From Bacteroidota bacterium (GTDB lineage Bacteria; Bacteroidota; Ignavibacteria; UBA10030; UBA8401): a stretch of 7,189 bases of DNA. A model generated the notes under the pieces. The model worked only from the letters and a program-made list of their open reading frames with translations, was not told the DNA's origin and searched no databases. Where the stretch lies: NCBI GenBank assembly GCA_030824295.1, contig JAVBYA010000071.1:1-7189 (forward strand). Direction: 5' to 3'. Each line of letters begins with the position of its first letter. Position 1 is the first letter of the stretch. A program made the translations under genes and the position numbers. Of this stretch, positions 1-6,606 are shown one piece after another.

Positions 1-1323
1 ATCGTCAATTCCTACATCGACACCACGGTACTGAACGGTGTGAAATATTATTACGCACTCGTCTCGTACGACAAGGGTGTGGTGCCGACCAAGATCGATC
101 CGTTCTTCGGTCCGACGGGCGGTTTGACCCCCTCTGAATGCACCAAGATCATCTCGGAAGATTTCAATGGAACGCTCAAGTTCGTCGACCAGAACTGTGC
201 GGTGGTCATCCCCGATGCCGAAGCGGCCGGCTATGTCGCCGCAAAAGTGGAAGGGAATACCCTCCGCGTGACGCAGGGGATCGGCACAGGCTCGATGAGC
301 ATCGGCATCGTGAATCCCACTCAGATGGTCGAAGGGAATACCTATAAAGTGTCGTTCGATTCCACCGGAAAATTCCCGGATTATAGAACGACCGCATACA
401 ATATCATCCGTACGAATTCCGCCAATGTGACCGATACGGTCAGAAAAGGATTGAACCTGAAAGCGGTCAGTCCTGCGGTGGATGGGATCGTGATAACGGT
501 GCGGAACGATACCTCCATTGCCGTGATCGATACCGCTTCCGGCTGGCTGCCGGGGAGCAAGACCAACGTGCTTCTCCGTCTGAACATGGACAAATCCTAC
601 CCGGCATTGAACAAAGCATGGCCGGCGGATTATGAAGTGAAATTCTTCGATACGAACCAGGATGTCTCAGCGTTCGAGGATCCGCCAGTGTTCATCACGG
701 ATTCCGTGAAGTTCACCATCACCAATACCACGAGCGGATACCGCTGCAAGTTCCTCATCCAGGACATCGACCTGAACGGGAAATTCTCGCTCGGTGATAC
801 CATCCGCATCCTGGACGGTTACAAGGATGCATCGGACTTCAAGATCGTCTACAATTTCGCCTACACCTTCCGGCCGTTCGTTTCTCCGGTCACGCCGGCC
901 GAAGGGGATAAGTTCGCGATCAAGACCACCAAGTTCTTCGCCGGCGGCGACTTCTTCCAATTCAAAACGCACGGTTCACGGATGGATGAATCCGCCGCGA
1001 AATCGAACCTTGCCAGGATCAGTGTCGTCCCGAATCCGTACGTCTCCACTGCGAAATGGGAACGCCGCACACTGTATCAAAGCGGACGCGGTGATCGGAA
1101 GATCGATTTCACCAATCTTCCGCCGGTCTGCACCATCAAGATCTTTACGACGGCCGGCTTCCTGGTGAAGACCATCGAGAAGAACACTCCGGCAACGAAC
1201 GGTACAGCATCATGGGACCTCATATCGGATGACGGTATGGAAGTTGCGTATGGCCTGTACGTCTTCCACGTGAAAGCCCCGAACATCGGCGAACATATCG
1301 GCAAATTCGCCGTGATCAAATAG
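1..1323 (+). CDS. Large secreted protein with C-terminal T9SS-type sorting domain (5' partial)
   Basis: The frame is open from base 1 to the TAG at 1321-1323, giving 440 visible residues; the true start lies upstream. The GTG at 40 is an internal valine in a fibronectin-III-like strand (residues about 3-26, with DTTVLNGVKYYYALVSYDKG), so it is not a start. The middle, about residues 27-335, is beta-rich and of no family I recognise. It contains one EF-hand/dockerin-like loop, DIDLNGKFSLGD (residues 255-266), likely to bind calcium. From about residue 340 the protein has a C-terminal domain starting SVVPNPYVS and ending GEHIGKFAVIK. This is the variant sorting/FlgD-Ig-like domain seen on many Ignavibacteria-like secreted proteins, so export to the cell surface by T9SS is inferred. 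A PorV-family gene follows after 19 nt, probably in the same transcript. The role of the protein is unknown; a structural or surface protein is possible, and no catalytic motif is visible. Confidence 0.85.
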   Translation: MVNSYIDTTVLNGVKYYYALVSYDKGVVPTKIDPFFGPTGGLTPSECTKIISEDFNGTLKFVDQNCAVVIPDAEAAGYVAAKVEGNTLRVTQGIGTGSMSIGIVNPTQMVEGNTYKVSFDSTGKFPDYRTTAYNIIRTNSANVTDTVRKGLNLKAVSPAVDGIVITVRNDTSIAVIDTASGWLPGSKTNVLLRLNMDKSYPALNKAWPADYEVKFFDTNQDVSAFEDPPVFITDSVKFTITNTTSGYRCKFLIQDIDLNGKFSLGDTIRILDGYKDASDFKIVYNFAYTFRPFVSPVTPAEGDKFAIKTTKFFAGGDFFQFKTHGSRMDESAAKSNLARISVVPNPYVSTAKWERRTLYQSGRGDRKIDFTNLPPVCTIKIFTTAGFLVKTIEKNTPATNGTASWDLISDDGMEVAYGLYVFHVKAPNIGEHIGKFAVIK

Positions 1324-1326
1324 GAC

Positions 1327-1333
1327 AGGAAAG
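1327..1333 (+). promoter_or_regulatory. Ribosome binding site for the PorV-like gene
   Basis: AGGAAAG lies 9 nt before the ATG at 1343, within the 19-nt gap after the preceding stop codon. It supports that ATG as the start and fits read-through translation of a shared mRNA. Confidence 0.6.
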
Positions 1334-1342
1334 ATTACGACC

Positions 1343-2383
1343 ATGACCATCATCTCAAGAACGACCATCGCCATCATGCTGCTGATCCTTCTCTGCGCTT
1401 CGGCAGCGGAGGCGCAGACATTCAAATCCAACGTCTCCAAGAAAGGGACGACAGCGGCATCGTTCCTCTCCATCGGACAGGGGGCCCGCGCTCTCGCCAT
1501 GGGTGGAGCCTTCGTTGCCGTAGCGGACGACCAGAGTTCGCTCTATTGGAACCCGGCCGGCATCGCAGACCTCACCGGAATCTCGGTGATCGTCGACCAC
1601 ACGCAGTGGTTCGCCGATATCCAGTATAACTATCTCGGCGCCACCATCGGTCTTGGTGATCTGGGAACGGTCGGACTGACCTTCACCGGATCGAGCATCG
1701 ATGAGATGCTCGTTACCACGGTGGACAACCCCGAAGGGAACGGTGAGACCTTCACCGTATCGGATATCGCGGTCAGCGCGGCCTATGCGTTGAAACTGAC
1801 CGACAAATTCTCCATCGGATTCAATCCGAAGTTCATCTATCAGAAGATCTGGAGGATGTCCGCCAGTGCCATGGCGATCGATATCGGCGTGAAGTACATC
1901 ACTCCGTTCGACGGCGCGGTGCTCGGTATGTCCATCTCCAATTTCGGTTCCAAGATGCAGCTGACCGGCAATTCCACAGTAGTGTTCCACGACATCGATG
2001 AAACGACCTCCGGGAACAACGGACGTATTCCGGCGAATCTCGGCACCGAAGAGTGGATGCTGCCGCTGAATTTCCGCGTCGGCATCGCGTACGGGGTGTA
2101 TAAAGATGAATCCAATGTCCTGACGATCGCTGTCGATGCATCGCATCCCAGCGACAACTACGAGAGCATCGACCTGGGCGGCGAGTATGTGTTCAATGAT
2201 TTCATCTCCATCCGCGGCGGCTTCAAGTCCATGTTCCTCACAGAATCCGAAGAGGGGATGACGCTCGGCGTCGGGGTGAAGCAGGCGATCGTCGGAAGCT
2301 CCATCGTGACGTTCGACTACGGCTATCAGGATTTCGGCATCCTGAAGGATGTGCAGAAGTTCACCGTCGGCATCAATTTCTGA
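1343..2383 (+). CDS. PorV/PorQ-family outer-membrane beta-barrel protein
   Basis: A 346-residue protein. Residues 1-24 form a clear signal peptide (hydrophobic core IAIMLLILLCASA, cleavage motif AEA before Gln25). Residues about 41-78 carry the family hallmark: FLSIGQGARALAMGGAFVAV followed by ADDQSSLYWNPAGIADLTG. The rest alternates short amphipathic strands and turns, and the chain ends in Phe, as expected for an outer-membrane barrel of the FadL-like fold. Family knowledge: PorV is the T9SS shuttle that carries cargo from the translocon to the attachment complex; PorQ and many unassigned paralogues share this sequence pattern. FCB genomes often encode several copies beside secreted T9SS proteins, as here. 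I cannot tell true PorV from a paralogue. The gene is 19 nt after the upstream cargo-like gene and is followed by a strong terminator, so these two probably form the end of one operon. Confidence 0.85.
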   Translation: MTIISRTTIAIMLLILLCASAAEAQTFKSNVSKKGTTAASFLSIGQGARALAMGGAFVAVADDQSSLYWNPAGIADLTGISVIVDHTQWFADIQYNYLGATIGLGDLGTVGLTFTGSSIDEMLVTTVDNPEGNGETFTVSDIAVSAAYALKLTDKFSIGFNPKFIYQKIWRMSASAMAIDIGVKYITPFDGAVLGMSISNFGSKMQLTGNSTVVFHDIDETTSGNNGRIPANLGTEEWMLPLNFRVGIAYGVYKDESNVLTIAVDASHPSDNYESIDLGGEYVFNDFISIRGGFKSMFLTESEEGMTLGVGVKQAIVGSSIVTFDYGYQDFGILKDVQKFTVGINF

Positions 2384-2388
2384 ATCGA

Positions 2389-2420
2389 CGCAGGGCGGCT
2401 CCCGCCCTGCGCTGTTTTTT
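2389..2420 (+). terminator. Intrinsic (rho-independent) terminator after the PorV-like gene
   Basis: A perfect 10-bp GC-rich inverted repeat (2389-2398 paired with 2402-2411, arm CGCAGGGCGG) closes a 3-nt loop CTC. It is followed by CTG and six T residues (2415-2420). It starts 6 nt after the PorV-like stop codon. Only 21 nt separate the T-tract from the GH2 start codon. Confidence 0.88.
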
Positions 2421-2427
2421 CCACACC

Positions 2428-2432
2428 GAGGA
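2428..2432 (+). promoter_or_regulatory. Ribosome binding site deciding the GH2 start
   Basis: GAGGA lies 9 nt before the ATG at 2442. Together with the signal peptide that begins exactly there, it selects 2442 over the in-frame GTG at 2349. That GTG would start inside the PorV-like gene and place the terminator hairpin inside the coding sequence. Confidence 0.65.
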
Positions 2433-2441
2433 TCACCGCTT

Positions 2442-4757
2442 ATGTCCAGGACCATCCGGTTCGTCCTTACGCTCATCATTCTCTCCTCCTGCGCCGCCGC
2501 ACAGGTCGGCACACTCAAATCCACCCTGAAACTTGAGGTGGTCTCGGATGTGACGATCCCGTATCAAAACGGAATGCCGGTCCCTTCGTTCGAAAAGCAG
2601 CGCCGTCCTATGGTGAACCTGGCGGGGGAATGGAAGAAAGCCCGCTTCGCAGCGAACCATACGCTCAGCTTGACCATGCGCGATTCCGCCGGATATGCTC
2701 AGCTGATCTCGGAGGCTGCCGGACGTCATCTTCCGTCGTACAACGATCAGGCGTGGACGGCAAAGCAACTGCCGGCCATCGAGAATGTATTGGCGGCGAA
2801 CGAGCGTATGCCGGAGATCTATCAGGACGGCGTGTGGTACCGCCGGTCGTTCACCGTGAATGATACACTCAAAGAGTGGGCTGCCGCATTGAACTTCCTG
2901 GCGGTGAACTATATCGCGGATGTGTGGCTGAACGGGACCTACCTTGGTTGGCATGAAGGGGGATACACGCCGTTCGCATTCGATGTTTCCTCTGCACTTC
3001 GTTTTGACAGTGCAAACGTTCTCGTTGTGCGGGTGGACAATATACCGTGGGGAACGCGGAAGGATATCGTTCCGTATGTGGAGAGTGATTGGTTCAACTA
3101 TACCGGCATCATCCACGATGTCTTTCTGGAGTTCAGCAGCCGGACCGCCGTCTCCCGGGCCGATGTCATACCGAAGGATGTGAACGGAACGCTGGATGTT
3201 GCGGTCGTGCTCAATAACCGATACGACATCATGGAGAAGGTGGATGTGATGGCCCAGGTGTTCAGCGCCAAGACCGATTCACTCCTGCTCCGTTCCGAGT
3301 ATTCGGCCGACCTTGCGGGGAGTGAAGTTCCGCTGCAGGGGACCGCTGCCGGGAGCTTGTTCGTGCCGGCAGATTCCGCCGCAGTGTGGAAGACCACGGT
3401 TACGGTCGCCAACCCGAAACTGTGGTCACCGCTGAAACCGAATCTCTATATCATGAAAGTGACGGTCTCGCAGAATGGTGCGGTCCGCGATGTCTATCAT
3501 ACACAGTTCGGCATCCGCACCATCAAGACCTCCGGGGATAAGATCCTGCTGAACGAGAAGATCGTCTTTCTGCACGGCGTTGCCCGGCATGAGGACCATC
3601 CGCAGTACGGACGCAGTGTTCCGGCGGAACAGATCTATACCGATCTGCAGCTGGTGAAGAGCGTGAATGCGAACTATCTCCGTACCGGTCACTATCCGAA
3701 CCATCCTTTCACGTACATCGCCGCGGACCGGCTGGGAATGATCGTGATGGAAGAGATCCCGGTCTGGTGGTTCGATGAAGTGTTCCCGTGGCTCATCCAG
3801 AACAGCGTCCGTCAGATCCATCATCAGATGTTCCGGGAGATGGCGTTCCGTGACCGTAATCGTCCGTCCATCGGACTCTGGAGCCTCGCCAATGAATGCC
3901 GCGATGTGGCCGGACGCAGCACGTTCTTCCAGGCAATGAAGATCGATCTTGAATCACAGTATTGGGACGGACGATTGTTCACCCAATCCGCAGCAGCGGA
4001 TCGTCCGGGTCCGTGGGATGAATCGATGTCACCGCTGGATGTATCGGGGTGGACGATGTACTTCGGTATCTTCTATGACCCGTACGGATTCGGTAAGTAT
4101 AAAGGGACGCGCAATTTCCTGCTGGATGCGAACGATTCCCATCCCAACAAGCCGGTCATCGCCACGGAGTTCGGATTCTGGTCCGGCGAGGAGATGAACC
4201 AGTTCACGAAACAGACGGAGACATTCGATTCCACCTTCCGCGCGTTCGAACCGCGTCTGCCCGTGTACAAGGATGGACGGATGAACGGGACCGGCTTCCT
4301 TGCCGGCGTCACCTGGTGGACCATCTTCGATTGGTACCGGCAGAACAACGGATTCCAAAGCATGGGTCTGATCCGTATGAAGCGCGACATCGCGAAACCG
4401 GTCTTTGCCTCTGCCAAAGCGAAATACGCTCAGTTCGTTGACAAAAGCGAGTATATCACATCGGTGCCCGAACCGGCCGCAGTGAAATTACCGACCGTTT
4501 ATGGTTTGGATCAGAACTTCCCCAACCCATTCAATCCAGTGACCAACATCTCTTTCCGTCTGCCGGTGAGCGGACGGGTGAATATCTCGGTCTACGATAT
4601 CCTCGGCAAGAATGTCCGGACACTGGTGGACGAAGAACGTTCTGCCGGAGAATATACCGTCCCGTTCGACGCTTCATCGCTCGCATCCGGTATCTACTTC
4701 TATAAGATCCGGACCGGTGCTTACACCGCCACAAAAAAGATGTCCTTACTGAAATGA
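2442..4757 (+). CDS. Secreted glycoside hydrolase family 2 enzyme with T9SS sorting domain
   Basis: A 771-residue protein. Residues 1-20 are a signal peptide with cleavage motif AAA before Gln21; LSSC at 14-17 could also be read as a lipobox. Domains: jelly-roll sugar-binding domain at about 57-235 (GVWYRRSFTV, ADVWLNGTYLGWHEGGYTPF), Ig-like domain at about 236-360, and TIM barrel at about 361-665 (FLHGVARHEDHP, LRTGHYPNHP). The likely acid/base is Glu485 in LWSLANECRD and the likely nucleophile is Glu576 in VIATEFGFW; both fit the family pattern of retaining beta-glycosidases. Residues about 684-771 are a type A T9SS sorting domain (LDQNFPNPFNPVTNISF, ending KKMSLLK). Family members act on beta-galactosides, beta-mannosides, beta-glucuronides and others; specificity cannot be read here. 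Acid/base Glu is followed by Cys rather than the Pro common in beta-glucuronidases. The stop is 1 nt before the GH16 ATG, so the two are probably co-translated and co-exported to the cell surface. Confidence 0.9.
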   Translation: MSRTIRFVLTLIILSSCAAAQVGTLKSTLKLEVVSDVTIPYQNGMPVPSFEKQRRPMVNLAGEWKKARFAANHTLSLTMRDSAGYAQLISEAAGRHLPSYNDQAWTAKQLPAIENVLAANERMPEIYQDGVWYRRSFTVNDTLKEWAAALNFLAVNYIADVWLNGTYLGWHEGGYTPFAFDVSSALRFDSANVLVVRVDNIPWGTRKDIVPYVESDWFNYTGIIHDVFLEFSSRTAVSRADVIPKDVNGTLDVAVVLNNRYDIMEKVDVMAQVFSAKTDSLLLRSEYSADLAGSEVPLQGTAAGSLFVPADSAAVWKTTVTVANPKLWSPLKPNLYIMKVTVSQNGAVRDVYHTQFGIRTIKTSGDKILLNEKIVFLHGVARHEDHPQYGRSVPAEQIYTDLQLVKSVNANYLRTGHYPNHPFTYIAADRLGMIVMEEIPVWWFDEVFPWLIQNSVRQIHHQMFREMAFRDRNRPSIGLWSLANECRDVAGRSTFFQAMKIDLESQYWDGRLFTQSAAADRPGPWDESMSPLDVSGWTMYFGIFYDPYGFGKYKGTRNFLLDANDSHPNKPVIATEFGFWSGEEMNQFTKQTETFDSTFRAFEPRLPVYKDGRMNGTGFLAGVTWWTIFDWYRQNNGFQSMGLIRMKRDIAKPVFASAKAKYAQFVDKSEYITSVPEPAAVKLPTVYGLDQNFPNPFNPVTNISFRLPVSGRVNISVYDILGKNVRTLVDEERSAGEYTVPFDASSLASGIYFYKIRTGAYTATKKMSLLK

Positions 4758-4758
4758 C

Positions 4759-6552
4759 ATGAAGCGGACCCTTCTTGCTCTGATATGCTGTGCTGTCCTG
4801 CTGCCGGCCAAGACCTATAAAGGCGCAGAGTATCGCTCCAAGGAGAGCTTCACATACGGCCGATTCGAGGTCCGTCTCAAATCCACCTACCGTGACGGAA
4901 TGCTGACCTCGTTCTTCACGTATAACGATGATTATCCCGCTACCGAGTGGAACGAGATCGACATCGAGATCCTCGGCCGGTACAGGGATGTTGTACAGTT
5001 CAATCCTATCACTCCCGGCCAACTCAATCACGTCAGTCATTGCCGTGTTCCGTTCGATCCTGCTGCCGATTTCCATGACTATGGATTCGAATGGACGCCG
5101 GACTATATTGCGTGGTTCGTGGATGGCGTGGAGATGCACCGGCAGACCGGGGCGCATATCGCGCAGATGAACCTGCCGCAGAAGATCATGATGAATATCT
5201 GGCCTCCGGTCTACTCCGGTTGGGTGGGACTGTGGGATGAGAACGCACTGCCGGCATTCACCTATTATGACTGGGTCCGTTATTCTTCTTACACCCCGGA
5301 TTCCGGGAATGTCGGTACCGGAAACAGTTTCACCGTTCAGTGGAAGGACGAATTCACGGAATGGGATACAACGCGGTGGCAGAAAGCAACGCATACGTTC
5401 AACGGGAACAACTGCGATTTCATCCCGGCCAATGCTGTGTTCAAGGACGGTTACCTCATTCTCTGTCTCACCAAGCAGGATGCTGTCGGATACACGGACA
5501 ACACAGGGCCATTTGTGAAGCATGCAAGAGCGGAAGAGAACGGTGTGATGATCCGCTTCACAGAAGAGCTGGACTCCGTCTCGGCGCAAACTCCTTCCAC
5601 ATATATCAATTCAGCATATCCCGTCACCGCAGCAGTGTTGCAGGATGACGGACAATCGGTCCTGCTGACGATGACGAACTATCACCGCGATTCCGTGGCC
5701 AATGTGATCGTCAATAATGTGAAGGACCGTTCCGCCGCCAGGAATCCCTCCGGTGTGAAGAACGCGGTGCTGATCAAGTCCGCTCCGTTGACCTTCCCGG
5801 TGAAAGTGAACTGCGGCGGGGGAGCATTGAATGATTTCCTTCCGGACCAGGAATGGGGGCCGGCAGCAGAATACGGCAGGATGGACGGAGCACTGTATTC
5901 CAACACGGCAACGTCGAGCGGTCCGGCGGATCCGCAATTGTTCCGCTCCGAAGCGAACGGCATCGTGAAATACCGGTTCCGCGTTCCGAACGGAACGTAC
6001 AGCGTCACACTGCTCATGGCGGAGAATTTCTTCACGCAGCAAGGGAAGAGGAATTTCTCCGTATCGGCGGAAGAGAGTCTGTTCATCAGTAAGCTCGATC
6101 TTGTCCGCGATGCCGGATACCGTGTGCAGCATTCGCGCACGATCAGCGCCGTGCCGGTGAAGGACGGTGTGCTGGATATCCATTTCATGGCGGAGATCGA
6201 TAATGCGGTCGTGAACGCCATCATCGTCACGCCGGTCGTGGCGTCCATCAACAGCCGGACCCCGTATGTGCCGGAGCGGCCGGTGTTAGGCCAGAATTTC
6301 CCGAACCCGTTCAACGGACGCACACTGATCCCCGTGACCGCTGTGCAGGATGAAGCGATGACGCTCCGCATCTTCGATGCTCTGGGCAGGATCATCCATG
6401 AACAGACGCTCGGTCATCTGACTCGCGGTGAACATATGATCCCGTGGGATTCGCGCACTGCCTCCGGGCACTCCGTTGCGACCGGATTGTACATGTATTC
6501 CGTGGAAGGGAAGACATTCCGCTCCATGAAGAAGATGCTGCTGGTCCGGTAG
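4759..6552 (+). CDS. Circularly permuted GH16 lichenase (1,3-1,4-beta-glucanase) with malectin-like and T9SS sorting domains
   Basis: A 597-residue protein. Residues 1-17 look like a signal peptide (LLALICCAVLLPA), though its cleavage site is weak. Residues 18-180 are the central and C-terminal part of a GH16 lichenase: YGRFEVRLK, then the catalytic motif EIDIE (nucleophile Glu66, Asp68, acid/base Glu70), lacking the extra residue of laminarinase motifs, then KIMMNIW and YYDWVRYSSY. After a Gly/Ser linker (181-190), residues 191-240 (FTVQWKDEFTEWDTTRWQKA to GYLILCLTKQ) match the N-terminal strands of Bacillus lichenases. This is the order of the Fibrobacter succinogenes enzyme; GAE (22-24), Trp148, Trp155 and Trp207 align with its known active-site positions. 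Residues about 252-346 resemble an SbsA-type Ig domain, about 346-493 a malectin/CBM57-like domain (VKVNCGGG, YRFRVPNGTYSVTLLMAENF), and about 505-597 a T9SS sorting domain (LGQNFPNPFNG). It should cut mixed-linkage beta-glucan outside the cell; binding of the malectin-like domain to glucan is inferred. Confidence 0.9.
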   Translation: MKRTLLALICCAVLLPAKTYKGAEYRSKESFTYGRFEVRLKSTYRDGMLTSFFTYNDDYPATEWNEIDIEILGRYRDVVQFNPITPGQLNHVSHCRVPFDPAADFHDYGFEWTPDYIAWFVDGVEMHRQTGAHIAQMNLPQKIMMNIWPPVYSGWVGLWDENALPAFTYYDWVRYSSYTPDSGNVGTGNSFTVQWKDEFTEWDTTRWQKATHTFNGNNCDFIPANAVFKDGYLILCLTKQDAVGYTDNTGPFVKHARAEENGVMIRFTEELDSVSAQTPSTYINSAYPVTAAVLQDDGQSVLLTMTNYHRDSVANVIVNNVKDRSAARNPSGVKNAVLIKSAPLTFPVKVNCGGGALNDFLPDQEWGPAAEYGRMDGALYSNTATSSGPADPQLFRSEANGIVKYRFRVPNGTYSVTLLMAENFFTQQGKRNFSVSAEESLFISKLDLVRDAGYRVQHSRTISAVPVKDGVLDIHFMAEIDNAVVNAIIVTPVVASINSRTPYVPERPVLGQNFPNPFNGRTLIPVTAVQDEAMTLRIFDALGRIIHEQTLGHLTRGEHMIPWDSRTASGHSVATGLYMYSVEGKTFRSMKKMLLVR

Positions 6553-6593
6553 GACCGCTCTCAAGAGAAATTCACGTTCAATCATATCAATGC

Positions 6594-6600
6594 AAAGGAA
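6594..6600 (+). promoter_or_regulatory. Ribosome binding site for the GH3 gene
   Basis: AAAGGAA lies 6 nt before the ATG at 6607 and supports that start. The 54-nt gap after the GH16 stop (6553-6606) holds only a weak 4-bp repeat TCTC/GAGA with no T-tract, so no terminator separates the two genes. Confidence 0.6.
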
Positions 6601-6606
6601 AACACC

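Noticed and set aside
40..42. GTG as the start of the first gene
   Set aside because: The frame stays open to base 1 and residues before it (YIDTTVLNG) continue a fibronectin-III-like strand, so the gene is truncated by the window.
2349..2351. GTG as the start of the GH2 gene
   Set aside because: It would add 31 residues with no signal peptide, overlap the PorV-like gene and translate through the terminator. The ATG at 2442 has an RBS and begins a signal peptide.
1355..2524. A 389-codon open frame on the minus strand opposite the PorV-like gene
   Set aside because: It mirrors the codon bias of the plus-strand gene, crosses the terminator, shows no signal peptide or recognisable domain and is rich in His/Asp/Arg, typical of an antisense shadow.
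4438..4457. TTGACA with a downstream TATATC as a promoter inside the GH2 gene
   Set aside because: The spacing is only 8 nt, far from the usual 16-18, and FCB promoters do not follow the sigma-70 consensus closely; most likely chance.
4531..5589. A 352-codon minus-strand open frame across the GH2/GH16 junction
   Set aside because: Both plus-strand genes here have clear domains and intact frames; the antisense product resembles no family I know.
4759..6552. GH16 as a laminarinase or agarase
   Set aside because: Those groups usually carry an extra residue in the catalytic motif (ExDxxE). This protein has ExDxE and aligns closely with lichenases in the flanking sequence.
6559..6568. Small inverted repeat TCTC-AA-GAGA after the GH16 stop as a terminator
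   Set aside because: A 4-bp stem with a 2-nt loop and no T-tract cannot form a credible terminator.
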